From Clostridiales bacterium (GTDB lineage Bacteria > Bacillota > Clostridia > Peptostreptococcales > Acidaminobacteraceae): a stretch of DNA of 64,000 nucleotides. Position numbers and translations under genes: made by a program. Below the pieces are notes generated by a model. It was given only the letters and a program-made list of their open reading frames with translations. It was not told the DNA's origin and did no database searches. Shown here piece by piece: positions 52,573-61,718 of this stretch. How positions within the stretch are numbered: position 1 is the first letter of the stretch; the number at the start of each line of letters is the position of its first letter. The stretch is from the NCBI GenBank assembly GCA_016342415.1, contig JAEIOD010000014.1, positions 46,725 to 110,724 of the forward strand. Reading direction: 5' to 3'.

Positions 52573-53972
52573 TATGCCTCCTCGTTAGATACCACTTCGA
52601 TTGTTGCGTCTTCAAAATTATCAATACCAACAATTTTTTGGTTTTTATCTAACATTCTATTTATTAATTCTAATTTGTCTTCTTCAATTAATTCACCTGG
52701 AATAATCATAGGGATTCCTGGTGGATATGGAACAATATATTCCGTAGAAATACAATTTTCTGCATCCTTTAATTTCATCATTTTTTTAGAGCTATAATAT
52801 GCTTCTGATAATGACATTATATTTTTTGACAAAAATGATTTTTCCATATTATCTATACCACTATAACATTTAAATTTCAGCATTTCCATCATTTTAGACA
52901 AATATTCAAAGTCCCCAGTTTCATTCATGATGCTACTCACAAACACGCAGTTATTTTCGTTAGAAAACTCTATTTGAATACCATTTTTTCTCAACTGATT
53001 TTCAATATCCACTGGATTCCAGCCTGACTTATTACCTGTGATGGTTAGTTTTGTTGGATCTAGTTTAAATCCATCAGGTAAGTCTACCTGTTCTAAAAAA
53101 ACAGGGTATTTATATCGTATTTTCTTGATATTTCCGAGTAGTTTTTTCATTAAAAATTCACCTTGTTTTGCTACAATATCATAACATATATCAAGTGAAG
53201 ACATCAGAACATAAGAAGGACTTGAAGACTGGTGTAGTTTAAGCATTTGCTTTAATTTTCTTTCATTAACTCTATCTGAATTTAAATGCAACACTGAACT
53301 CTGAGTCATTGAAGGTAAACTCTTATGACTACTATGTACTACTACATCGGCTCCTAAATCCACTGCAGATAACATCAATTCATTACTTAAATTAAGATGA
53401 GCACCATGGGCTTCATCTACTAAAAGTAACATGTTGTTTGCGTGTACAATTTGTTCAATCGCCTTTAGATCTGTACCAATGCCATAATAATTTGGATATG
53501 TTAATACCAAGGCTTTTGCTTGAGGGTTCTCTTTAATCGCTTTCAGAACATTTTCTTTTGTAATGCCAATCGGAATACCTTTATAAAAGTCAGGCGAAAT
53601 ATAAATACCGTTTAAACGTCCTAAAAACATACCATCATAAACGGCTCTATGACAATCTCTTGCTACTAAAATGGTATCACCAGGAGAAGTCACGGCCATG
53701 ATCATGGCATATATACCACATGTTGTCCCACCGGTTAAAAAGAAACTTTCCTTTGTTTTATAAAGCTTAGATAAAGCATCCTGAGATGTTTTTATGCAAG
53801 TTAAAGGATCATGCAAGTCATCTGTTCCAGGAATCTCTGTTGTATCAATATCTAAAATAGTGTTTACTTTATCCAAGTATTCATTGTATAACGAAGTTTG
53901 TTTATGCCCAGGCACATGAAAAGACACTAATTTTTCATTGTTTATAGAAACCAGCTTTTCGAACAACTTCAT
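52572..53972 (-). CDS. Orn/Lys/Arg decarboxylase-family PLP enzyme
   Basis: A 466-residue fold-type I enzyme. The PLP lysine is in VVHSSHKSLPSMTQSS; early HVPGHKQT and TGGTTCGIYAMIMA, and late PYPPGIPMIIPGELI, are typical of the YaaO/SpeA group. It probably decarboxylates lysine, ornithine or arginine to a polyamine precursor; the choice cannot be read from sequence. B. subtilis has yaaO in the same position. Confidence 0.88.
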   Translation of the reverse strand: MKLFEKLVSINNEKLVSFHVPGHKQTSLYNEYLDKVNTILDIDTTEIPGTDDLHDPLTCIKTSQDALSKLYKTKESFFLTGGTTCGIYAMIMAVTSPGDTILVARDCHRAVYDGMFLGRLNGIYISPDFYKGIPIGITKENVLKAIKENPQAKALVLTYPNYYGIGTDLKAIEQIVHANNMLLLVDEAHGAHLNLSNELMLSAVDLGADVVVHSSHKSLPSMTQSSVLHLNSDRVNERKLKQMLKLHQSSSPSYVLMSSLDICYDIVAKQGEFLMKKLLGNIKKIRYKYPVFLEQVDLPDGFKLDPTKLTITGNKSGWNPVDIENQLRKNGIQIEFSNENNCVFVSSIMNETGDFEYLSKMMEMLKFKCYSGIDNMEKSFLSKNIMSLSEAYYSSKKMMKLKDAENCISTEYIVPYPPGIPMIIPGELIEEDKLELINRMLDKNQKIVGIDNFEDATIEVVSNEEA

Positions 53973-54166
53973 GACTTTTTCCTCGTAGTTATTTCATAAA
54001 TGTTTGTATCTTTTCTTTTAATAATTCGTTTTTTTTCTTTCGATTTTTCCTTTTCAATTTTATTATAATAGTGATTTATTTTAATAAAGTTAAAAAGAGC
54101 AATAAAAGATACGATCACAAAAATGAAAGATACACCTATAATTTGTGTCATTAATAATTTATCCAT
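53969..54166 (-). CDS. Small membrane protein before decarboxylase
   Basis: A 65-residue protein with one helix (about 6-28) and a highly basic, charged tail rich in Lys and Glu (KEKSKEKKRIIKRKD). It overlaps the decarboxylase start by 4 bases. GGTGATGAA points to the ATG at 54166. Function unknown. Confidence 0.6.
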   Translation of the reverse strand: MDKLLMTQIIGVSFIFVIVSFIALFNFIKINHYYNKIEKEKSKEKKRIIKRKDTNIYEITTRKKS

Positions 54167-54311
54167 TTCATCACCAAATTTCAATAATAGTCTTATTTTA
54201 TCATACGAAGTATGTTAAGATTTAGATATCTTCATTATAGCAATTAATTGATTGAAATTTGGCCATCATTCAGAGTTGTTATAAAAACTTAATTTATTTG
54301 GAGGAATTAAA

Positions 54312-55496
54312 ATGTTAGCAAATAGAACATCAATCATTTCACCTTCTGTGACGATTGGTATAAGTACAAAGGTAAAAGAATTAAAAAGACAAGGCATCGA
54401 TGTAACTAGCCTTAGTATTGGTGAACCTGATTTCTTTACACCCGAGAACGCAAAATTAGCTGCTATAGAAGCCATTAAGGCAAATAAAACGAAATATGAT
54501 GCTGCTTCAGGATTATTTGAATTAAAGCAGGCAATTGTTTCAAAACTCAAGAGAGACAACAATGTCGATTATGATCTAGATGAAATTGTTGTTTCAAGTG
54601 GCGCTAAACATTCTATTTCAAACACTCTATTAGCGATTATGAATCCAGGTGATGAAATTATTATTCCAAAACCATATTGGACAAGTTATCCTGAAATGGT
54701 TAAACTTCTTAACGGTGTACCTATATTTGCTAATACACAAGCTGAAAATTCATTCAAACTTCAAGAAGATGAATTAACCGCACTTATCTCAGAAAAAACA
54801 AAAGCAATTTTTATTACGAATCCTTCAAATCCTACAGGTGCTGTTTATACAAAAGACGAATTAGAACCAATTGTAAAAGTATGTATTGAAAATCAAATTT
54901 ATATTATTGCTGATGAAATTTATGAAAAAATCATTTTTGGCAGTGAATTCACATCAATTTCTAGCTTATCTGATGAAGCTAAAAATATTACAATAACTAT
55001 TAATGGTCTTTCAAAATCATCATCAATGACTGGATGGCGACTTGGCTATACTGCATCTAGTAAAAAACTTGCACAGGCCATGTCTGCTATCCAAGGGCAT
55101 TTAGTATCTCATCCTTCTACCATTTCACAGTGGGCAGCTGTTGAAGCAATTAACAATTGTGAAGCAGATACTCAACATATGGTTAAAACATATTACCAAC
55201 GTAGAAATGAAGTAATAAAAATTTTTAAGGATATTGAAGATTTATCGATTATTAGACCTGACGGAGCTTTCTATACATTTATAAACGTATCAAAATTGAG
55301 ACCTTATTTAGGAGATGTTGATAGTTTATCTGTAGAAATCTCTAATATTCTTTTAGATAAATACAGACTTGCAGTTGTGCCAGGTTTGGCATTTGGATTA
55401 GATGATTATATTCGTATAACATACGCTGCAGATATGGATACTGTAGAAACTGGTATCAATAAAATAGTTCAATTTATAGAAGACATAAAAAGATAA
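54312..55496 (+). CDS. Aspartate aminotransferase-like enzyme
   Basis: A 394-residue class I aminotransferase of the AspB/Ib type. Motifs: SLSIGEPDF, ITNPSNPTGAVY, IADEIYEKI, the PLP lysine in NGLSKSSSMTGWRLGY, and the arginine of RITYA. It exchanges amino groups between aspartate (or a related amino acid) and 2-oxoglutarate. TTTGGAGG precedes the ATG. Monocistronic with a strong terminator. Confidence 0.92.
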   Translation: MLANRTSIISPSVTIGISTKVKELKRQGIDVTSLSIGEPDFFTPENAKLAAIEAIKANKTKYDAASGLFELKQAIVSKLKRDNNVDYDLDEIVVSSGAKHSISNTLLAIMNPGDEIIIPKPYWTSYPEMVKLLNGVPIFANTQAENSFKLQEDELTALISEKTKAIFITNPSNPTGAVYTKDELEPIVKVCIENQIYIIADEIYEKIIFGSEFTSISSLSDEAKNITITINGLSKSSSMTGWRLGYTASSKKLAQAMSAIQGHLVSHPSTISQWAAVEAINNCEADTQHMVKTYYQRRNEVIKIFKDIEDLSIIRPDGAFYTFINVSKLRPYLGDVDSLSVEISNILLDKYRLAVVPGLAFGLDDYIRITYAADMDTVETGINKIVQFIEDIKR

Positions 55497-55534
55497 AAAA
55501 GAAGTTGAGAATAAAATCTCAACTTCTTTTTTTT
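55497..55534. terminator. Bidirectional terminator
   Basis: AAGAAGTTGAGA / TCTCAACTTCTT, twelve base pairs, flanked by A and T runs, between the aminotransferase and serS. Confidence 0.92.
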
Positions 55535-56813
55535 ATCTATTCACTATTTTTGTTTTCATACCCATATAAGATACCAGTACTTCAGGAATTGTAATGGTAC
55601 CATCTTCATTTTGATAGTTTTCCAAGATTGCTGCAAAAGTTCTACCAATTGCCAATCCAGATCCGTTAAGTGTATGAACAAATCGAGTTTTCTTAGTTTC
55701 AGGATCTCTAAATCTAATGTTGGCGCGCCTTGCTTGGAAATCTTCGAAATTAGAACATGAACTAATTTCTACATAACGCCCATAACTAGGCATCCATACT
55801 TCCAAGTCATAAGTTTTAGCACTTGAGAATCCTAAGTCACCAGCACATAATCTTACAACTCTATAAGCAAGTCCAAGTCTTTTTAAAACTTCCTCAGCCG
55901 CATTCAGTAAACTCTCAAGTTCATTACAAGACTGATCGGGATGAACAAATTTTACCATTTCCACTTTGTTAAACTGATGTACTCTAATAAGTCCTCTAGT
56001 ATCTCTACCAGCACTACCTGCTTCTTTTCTAAAACAAGGTGTATATGCTGTATGATAAATCGGTAATTGTTCTGCTTCCAATATTTCCGCTCCATACATA
56101 TTTGTTACAGGTACTTCTGCAGTCGGAACTAAAAAGAAATCCTTTGCAGGTAAATGGAACATATCCTCTTCGAACTTTGGCAATTGTCCTGTACCGATCA
56201 TTGAATTTCGATTGACCATAAATGGCGTTAAAACTTCATCATAACCATGTTCTTCAGTATGAAGATCCAACATGAAATTAATAAGTGCTCTTTCTAATTT
56301 TGCACCTTGTCCTTTTAGTATATTAAATCGTGTGCCAGCAATTTTTGTCGCTCTCTCAAAATCAATAATATCCAAATCTGTTCCTAGATCCCAATGTGGT
56401 TTAGCATCAAATCCGAACGTTGCGGGTTCACCAACTTTTCTTATTTCAACATTATCTTCATCACTATTACCAACTGGTGTATCGGCATTAGGCGTATTTG
56501 GTATCTCAAGCAATTTCTCTTTTAACGCTTCATCAATACCTTTAACTTCTTCATCCAAATTTTTGATATCATCTGATAATTTCTTCATTTCTGCCATGAT
56601 GTCAGATGTATCTTTGCCTTCTTTTTTTAACATTGGAATTTGTTTTGAAATCGTTTTTTGATGATTCTTCATCTGTTCCACATTAGCAAGAATATCTCTT
56701 CTATTTCGATCTAATACTAATAAATCGGACATACCAAAGTCACCTTTACCACGTAATTCAATTAATTTTTTCACTTCATCAAACTCATTACGAATTCTCT
56801 TAATATCTAACAT
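55533..56813 (-). CDS. serS: Seryl-tRNA synthetase
   Basis: A 426-residue class II synthetase. The coiled-coil arm that grips the tRNA spans about 30-105; motif 2 is [22 protein letters not shown] and motif 3 is [16 protein letters not shown] (both given in part). It charges tRNA-Ser. Under T-box control, see the leader. Confidence 0.97.
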   Translation of the reverse strand: MLDIKRIRNEFDEVKKLIELRGKGDFGMSDLLVLDRNRRDILANVEQMKNHQKTISKQIPMLKKEGKDTSDIMAEMKKLSDDIKNLDEEVKGIDEALKEKLLEIPNTPNADTPVGNSDEDNVEIRKVGEPATFGFDAKPHWDLGTDLDIIDFERATKIAGTRFNILKGQGAKLERALINFMLDLHTEEHGYDEVLTPFMVNRNSMIGTGQLPKFEEDMFHLPAKDFFLVPTAEVPVTNMYGAEILEAEQLPIYHTAYTPCFRKEAGSAGRDTRGLIRVHQFNKVEMVKFVHPDQSCNELESLLNAAEEVLKRLGLAYRVVRLCAGDLGFSSAKTYDLEVWMPSYGRYVEISSCSNFEDFQARRANIRFRDPETKKTRFVHTLNGSGLAIGRTFAAILENYQNEDGTITIPEVLVSYMGMKTKIVNR

Positions 56814-56849
56814 AAATGCCTCCCTTATAATAAATAATTTCCCTTAAAT

Positions 56850-56882
56850 AAAAAAAACCCGTCCCTAAAAAATAGGGACGAG
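56850..56882 (-). terminator. T-box terminator
   Basis: CTCGTCCCTA-TTTTT-TAGGGACGGG with a following T run; the downstream end of the serS T-box. Confidence 0.92.
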
Positions 56883-57068
56883 TATAACCCGCGTTGCCAC
56901 CCAAATTGATATAAAAATATACCCTCTTGATCACAAGATAACGTCTGTGAAACGTGTAACATTACTTACAAGCTCAGAGTTAGATTCATAAACTTAATGA
57001 CCAGTTTTCACCACAACACTGGTTCTCTATACATTAAAATTTACTATTGTCTCTTCATAGCGATTTTT
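56850..57068 (-). ncRNA. T-box riboswitch, serine
   Basis: The minus strand has the conserved T-box sequence GGGTGGCAACGCGGGT just before the terminator, and a stem I region further up. The specifier can be read in GAATCTAACTCTGAGC (56982-56984) as UCU, a serine codon, which agrees with the serS gene it controls. Uncharged tRNA-Ser should favour the antiterminator. Confidence 0.93.
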
Positions 57069-57105
57069 TTTACTATAACATTGTTCTTTTTATTATTCAA
57101 TACTT

Positions 57106-57342
57106 TTAAAGTCTTTTCTTCAAAATATTAAAAACTCTCTTTTCTGCTGTTAATAATTCTCTTTTCATTTCTTTTGGTTTTAATCGGCAAATTTTGAGCA
57201 TCGCTTTAAAATTTGCTTGTTCACAACCAACACCATAACGAAGTCTAATAATTTTTTCCTGTTTAGGATTTAAAACCTGTTCGTCTACAAGTTCTACCAA
57301 TTTTCCATCAATAAATTCTATCGCTTCTTGATTAATTTCCAT
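57106..57342 (-). CDS. Sigma-70 region 4-like small protein
   Basis: A 78-residue protein. The segment LNPKQEKIIRLRYGVGC is close to the start of sigma region 4 (LTPREEKVLRLRYG), and the rest could be the helix-turn-helix (KAMLKICRLKPKEMKRELL), though it lacks the strong T-x-E-R-V-R-Q-I-E recognition helix. No other sigma domains are present. It overlaps murI by 11 bases, so it is co-translated with it. It could be a regulator that binds the -35 region or the polymerase. Function inferred from likeness only. Confidence 0.55.
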   Translation of the reverse strand: MEINQEAIEFIDGKLVELVDEQVLNPKQEKIIRLRYGVGCEQANFKAMLKICRLKPKEMKRELLTAEKRVFNILKKRL

Positions 57343-58087
57343 TTTGCTCCTCTAAATAATGTAACAATCTATTAGATAACTCTATATAATACGAGCCACC
57401 AGAGTTTAATATTTCAAGGCTTCCACCATGATTACTTTCAGTTATTTTCCTTTTCAATTGTTGAATCGTACCATAATTACCATCTATTAATTTGATATTG
57501 CCATCAAACAACTTCCTAATAGCTTCTTTTATAAAAATAAAATGTGTGCATCCTAAAACAACACTTTCAATAGTATCTTTCGGTAAAGTCGAAAAATACT
57601 CTTCTAAAACATCATCTATTTCCGACCCTTCTACAATACCAGATTCAACAAGCTCTACAATTTTAGGCGCTGGAATTTTATAAACCATTATTTTTGATGC
57701 CACTCGTTTCATTAGCAGTTCAAATTTTTCTTCACTTAAAGTCATCGGTGTAGCCATAACAGCTATATCACCCGATTTATGAGAATCTACTGCTGGTTTT
57801 AAAGCGGGTTCCATCCCGATTATCGGAATATCATAATTTTCTCTTAACACTTTAACGGCAGCACTCGTCGCCGTATTACATGCAATAACAATCGCATCAA
57901 CCTGTCTTTCTACAAAGTAGTCACATATAGTCATAGAGAGGTTAATGAGTTCCTCTTTTGTTTTAACTCCATATGGCGCATTTTTAGAATCTCCATAATA
58001 TATAAAATTTTCATTCGGTAATTGTTTTCTTGCTTCACTTAAAACACTTAACCCACCCATTCCTGAGTCAAAAATACCAATCGTCAT
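57332..58087 (-). CDS. murI: Glutamate racemase
   Basis: A 251-residue cofactor-independent racemase that makes D-glutamate for peptidoglycan. Motifs: IGIFDSGMGGLSV, IACNTATSAAV with one catalytic cysteine, and LGCTHFIF with the other. Length and cysteines normal. Confidence 0.95.
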   Translation of the reverse strand: MTIGIFDSGMGGLSVLSEARKQLPNENFIYYGDSKNAPYGVKTKEELINLSMTICDYFVERQVDAIVIACNTATSAAVKVLRENYDIPIIGMEPALKPAVDSHKSGDIAVMATPMTLSEEKFELLMKRVASKIMVYKIPAPKIVELVESGIVEGSEIDDVLEEYFSTLPKDTIESVVLGCTHFIFIKEAIRKLFDGNIKLIDGNYGTIQQLKRKITESNHGGSLEILNSGGSYYIELSNRLLHYLEEQNGN

Positions 58088-58099
58088 AGTCTTCTTCCT

Positions 58100-58158
58100 T
58101 GTTGATAACTTTACTAAAATAAAAAGATATACACAGTTTTATCCATAATTGTGTATAG
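58100..58158. other. Small group of DnaA-box-like 9-mers
   Basis: In the murI upstream region: TGTTGATAA (58100-58108), ATATACACA (58127-58135), TTATCCATA (58139-58147) and TGTGTATAG (58150-58158). Two of them form an inverted repeat, so they may also simply be a hairpin. It resembles the larger array at 25.5-25.7 kb but is weaker. Confidence 0.4.
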
Positions 58159-58217
58159 TTTTTTCCAACTAAATATATTATACTATAAATCAAGAATGAA
58201 TCAAATGAGGAGTCAAA

Positions 58218-58379
58218 ATGAAACCATATTGTATGAAATGTATTTACTATTACGTTACTTGGGATCCAAAACGACCTAGAGGGTGTAAATTTTTTGGATT
58301 CAAATCATATGCAATGCCGTCAAACGTTGTTTTAAAATCGTCTGGTAATGAATGTGAAGCCTTTCAATTGAAAAAATAA
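58218..58379 (+). CDS. Small cysteine protein (53 residues)
   Basis: A 53-codon frame preceded by GAGGAGTC and ending in a hairpin. The peptide begins MKPYCMKCIYYYVTWDPKRP and has C5, C8, C24 and C47, a four-cysteine set fit for zinc or an Fe-S cluster. I recall very similar short ORFs in many Firmicutes, often labelled wrongly as uracil-DNA glycosylase; it is too short for that enzyme. Function unknown. Confidence 0.8.
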   Translation: MKPYCMKCIYYYVTWDPKRPRGCKFFGFKSYAMPSNVVLKSSGNECEAFQLKK

Positions 58380-58398
58380 CGCAATAGCGTTATTTAAC
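58372..58398. terminator. Bidirectional terminator
   Basis: AATAACGC-AATA-GCGTTATT between the 53-residue gene and nadC. Confidence 0.8.
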
Positions 58399-59226
58399 AA
58401 TATTCATGCTGATATCAAAAGCGATTACCGAATGGGTCAATGCACCAATAGATACAACATCTATACCAATTTCAGCAATAGATTTTATACGTTCAATTGT
58501 AATATTGCCTGAAGCTTCCAAAATTGCCTGACCCTTATTGATCTTAACAGCTTCTTTCATAATATCATTTGACATATTATCTAACATAATAATATCTGCT
58601 TTAACAGCTAATGCTTCTTTCAATTGTTCTAAACTTTCTACTTCCACTTCAATTTTTGTTGTGTGTGGTATTTCTTTTTTTGCTATTGTAACAGCTTCAG
58701 TAATACTTCCAACAGCTTTGATATGGTTATCTTTAATCATTACCGCATCTGATAAATTAAACCTATGATTGCTGCATCCACCCATCTTCACTGCATATTT
58801 TTCTAAAATTCTTATGCCTGGTGTAGTTTTTCTTGTATCAACTACTCTTAACTTAAAATCCTTAACTTCATCTGAATATCTAAATGACATAGTTGCGATT
58901 CCAGACATGCGCTGTAATAAGTTTAATGCAACTCTCTCACCTTTTAAAATACTTCTAGAAGACCCTGATACTCTAAAAATTACTGTACCTGATTCCACAT
59001 AAGAACCATCTTCAACTAAAATCTCTATCTTTAATGTATTATCAACCAACTCAAAAACACGTTTAGCAACATGAATACCTGCAATAACACCATCCGCTTT
59101 TGTTTTCATTTCAGCAACTGATTTCGCAGCGGCGTTTAATAATACATCTGAAGTAATATCTATATAACTAATATCTTCTTCAAGCCCTCTTAAAATAATC
59201 GGATCTATTTTATAATTTGATAGCAT
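58390..59226 (-). CDS. nadC: Quinolinate phosphoribosyltransferase
   Basis: A 278-residue enzyme that joins quinolinate with PRPP to give nicotinate mononucleotide. Motifs: ERVALNLLQRMSGIAT, DTRKTTPGIRILEKYAVKMGG (in part), HRFNLSDAVMIKDNHI and VEVESLEQLKEAL. Starts on the last base of nadB. Last gene of nadABC. Confidence 0.96.
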   Translation of the reverse strand: MLSNYKIDPIILRGLEEDISYIDITSDVLLNAAAKSVAEMKTKADGVIAGIHVAKRVFELVDNTLKIEILVEDGSYVESGTVIFRVSGSSRSILKGERVALNLLQRMSGIATMSFRYSDEVKDFKLRVVDTRKTTPGIRILEKYAVKMGGCSNHRFNLSDAVMIKDNHIKAVGSITEAVTIAKKEIPHTTKIEVEVESLEQLKEALAVKADIIMLDNMSNDIMKEAVKINKGQAILEASGNITIERIKSIAEIGIDVVSIGALTHSVIAFDISMNIVK

Positions 59227-60716
59227 TAATATTCTCCTTCTATAATATGACTACCCAGGGTATCATCACGATCAATGGCAGCTTTTATAATCAGTTTAGC
59301 GACCAAAACCATATTTCTAAGTTCATAGCCCTCTTGACTGGTACATTTTTCTGGTAATATATCACTTAAGTCATCAACCAACTTCAGAGCTTTAATTAGA
59401 TTAGATTTATTTCTAAATATAAACACATAATCACTCATAATTTCTTGTAACTGATTTATATATGCATGTATTTCTATATTATTTTCATCTTTTATATAAG
59501 ATAAATCAGTCTTGTATAATTTTATTTTTCGATGCGATGCATTGATGTCTTCGGCAACTCTAAAGGCAAATACAGCTCCTTCAAGGAGTGAATTGCTAGC
59601 CATTCTATTGGCTCCATGAACACCGGTACAGGCAACCTCACCACAAGCATATAAACCTTCTAAATTGGTTCTACCAATCGCATCGGTTTCAATACCACCC
59701 ATCATATAATGTTGTACAGGGATAATTGGAATCCACTCATTTACAATATCAATACCACGTTTTAAACATTCATTGTATATATTAGGGAACCTATTTTTTA
59801 TATACTCTTCTGCTAAATGAGTAATGTCTAAATAAATCTTATCGTTGCCTTGTTTTTTTGATTCTTCAAAAATTGCTTTAGAGACAACACTTCTTGGTGC
59901 AAGATCCTTAAGTGGATGATATCCGTCCATAAATGCATGACCACTTTCATTTCTTAAAATACCACCTTCACCTCTTACAGCTTCTGATATTAAAAAATGA
60001 GAATGGCCTGGAGCATTTAATGCAGTTGGATGAAACTGAACAAATTCCATATCCTTAACATTCACACCACTTCTAACAGCCATAGCAATACCATCACCCG
60101 TGGCAATAGAAGCATTTGTTGTATTTTTATAGAGTTCACCAATACCACCTGTTGCTATTACAACCTGATTCGCATAAATTGGCTTTATACAACGATCCTG
60201 AGCTACTTTAATACCTACTACCCCTTCATCCCTTACAATAAGATCAACGGCAAATACATGTGATACCAACGTTATATTGTTTCTAGTAGCAACGGTATTA
60301 AGCATACCCCTGATTATTTCCTCACCAGTTGTATCTTTATAGTGAATTATTCTCCTCAAAGAATGTCCACCTTCTTTAGTTAGAAGAAGTGTACCATCGT
60401 TATTAGAATCAAAATTAACACCCCAGTCTATTAGGGTGTTAATACTTTTTCCGCCTTCTTCTACCATCATTCTTAAACGATCTTCATCGTTATAATAATA
60501 ACCTGTTTTTAAGGTATCATTGATATGGCTTTCGAAATCATCTTCATTAAATGTAACAGCAATACCACCTTGTGCCAAGTTGGTATTACTGTTTTTTATA
60601 TGATCTTTTGACAACACCAAAATTGATTTATCCGAATTCAATTTTAGCGCCGTATATAATCCAGCTATACCAGAACCAATGATTATAACATCATATTCTG
60701 ATAGTAATTGCTCCAT
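59226..60716 (-). CDS. nadB: L-aspartate oxidase
   Basis: A 496-residue flavoprotein with FAD motif VIIGSGIAGLYTAL, GGIAVTF (substrate region), QFHPTALNAPG, and GEVACTGVHGANRMASNSLLEG (in part). It oxidises aspartate to iminoaspartate for NadA. Slightly shorter than the E. coli enzyme. Confidence 0.96.
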   Translation of the reverse strand: MEQLLSEYDVIIIGSGIAGLYTALKLNSDKSILVLSKDHIKNSNTNLAQGGIAVTFNEDDFESHINDTLKTGYYYNDEDRLRMMVEEGGKSINTLIDWGVNFDSNNDGTLLLTKEGGHSLRRIIHYKDTTGEEIIRGMLNTVATRNNITLVSHVFAVDLIVRDEGVVGIKVAQDRCIKPIYANQVVIATGGIGELYKNTTNASIATGDGIAMAVRSGVNVKDMEFVQFHPTALNAPGHSHFLISEAVRGEGGILRNESGHAFMDGYHPLKDLAPRSVVSKAIFEESKKQGNDKIYLDITHLAEEYIKNRFPNIYNECLKRGIDIVNEWIPIIPVQHYMMGGIETDAIGRTNLEGLYACGEVACTGVHGANRMASNSLLEGAVFAFRVAEDINASHRKIKLYKTDLSYIKDENNIEIHAYINQLQEIMSDYVFIFRNKSNLIKALKLVDDLSDILPEKCTSQEGYELRNMVLVAKLIIKAAIDRDDTLGSHIIEGEY

Positions 60717-60719
60717 TTT

Positions 60720-61649
60720 TTACCCCTTTGATAGTTCTAACATACGATTCAAAGATGTAAATGCTTTTTGTCTTATCGACTCTTCTACAATTATTTCATT
60801 TTCCTCAGTCTTTAAAACATGATAAACATCTTCTAAACTTGTTTTCTTCATATTATAACAGATAAGTGCTGGTGAAAGTAATGTAAACTTCTTATATAAA
60901 TTTTCTTTTCTTAGAGTATGTAGAATACCCATTTCAGTTCCAATGATAAATTCCTTATCATCACTCATTCTAATATGCTCTAATATTTGTGATGTTGAAC
61001 CAACAAAATCCGCATGTTGAACAACTAAAGGGTTACACTCTGGATGTACAACAACTTGAACCCCTGCTTTTTTGTTTTTAATCAATTTGATTTCTTCTTC
61101 TCTAACACGTTCATGAGTAATACAGAAACCATTCCATAATTCCATTTGCTTATCTTTTAATTGATCATTGATATAACTGCCCAAATTTTTATCTGGTGCA
61201 AATAAAATTTGCTCTGACTCCAAAGATTCTACAATTTTTAAAGCATTTGATGAAGTACAGCAGACATCACATTCTGCTTTTACTTCAGCGGAAGAATTTA
61301 CATAACATACAACTGTTGCCTTAGGATTTTTATCTTTGTACTCTCTTAAACTTTCTGCTGTAATCATATCGGCCATCGGACAACCCGCATCAATTGCTGG
61401 TAATAATACTTTTTTATTTGGACTCAATATTTTTGCACTTTCAGCCATAAAGTGAACACCACAAAAAACAATAATATCCGCATCGGTTTTAGCAGCTTCT
61501 TGACTTAATCTTAAAGAATCGCCTACTATATCAGCTATATCCTGTATTTCAGGAATTTGATAGTTGTGAGCAAGAATAACTGCATTCTTTTCCTTTTTAA
61601 GTCTTTTAATTTCACTTACAATTGAATTAATTTCCATTATAGTCTCCAT
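60720..61649 (-). CDS. nadA: Quinolinate synthase
   Basis: A 309-residue [4Fe-4S] enzyme combining iminoaspartate and dihydroxyacetone phosphate. Conserved parts: ILAHNYQIPEIQDIADIVGDSL, CGVHFMAESAKIL, CYVNSSAEVKAECDVCCTSSNA (in part), VHPECNPLV and the late LICYNMKKT. Three conserved cysteine regions ligate the cluster. Confidence 0.96.
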   Translation of the reverse strand: METIMEINSIVSEIKRLKKEKNAVILAHNYQIPEIQDIADIVGDSLRLSQEAAKTDADIIVFCGVHFMAESAKILSPNKKVLLPAIDAGCPMADMITAESLREYKDKNPKATVVCYVNSSAEVKAECDVCCTSSNALKIVESLESEQILFAPDKNLGSYINDQLKDKQMELWNGFCITHERVREEEIKLIKNKKAGVQVVVHPECNPLVVQHADFVGSTSQILEHIRMSDDKEFIIGTEMGILHTLRKENLYKKFTLLSPALICYNMKKTSLEDVYHVLKTEENEIIVEESIRQKAFTSLNRMLELSKG

Positions 61650-61654
61650 TCTAA

Positions 61655-61674
61655 GTATGCGTACAAAAATGTAC
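61655..61674 (-). promoter_or_regulatory. Candidate operator before nadABC
   Basis: GTATGCGTAC followed by an overlapping GTACAAAAATGTAC gives short inverted repeats of the GTA-N-TAC type. FCD-type GntR proteins often use such sites, and one is encoded just upstream. It lies about 10-25 bases before the nadA start, where binding would block the gene. Confidence 0.35.
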
Positions 61675-61688
61675 TAAATATAAATAAT

Positions 61689-61709
61689 AAGACTATCTAA
61701 GATAGTCTT
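61689..61709 (-). terminator. Hairpin after gntR
   Basis: AAGACTATCT-A-AGATAGTCTT; only a weak T-rich stretch follows on the minus strand, so some read-through into nadABC is possible. Confidence 0.55.
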
Positions 61710-61718
61710 ACCAAAATC

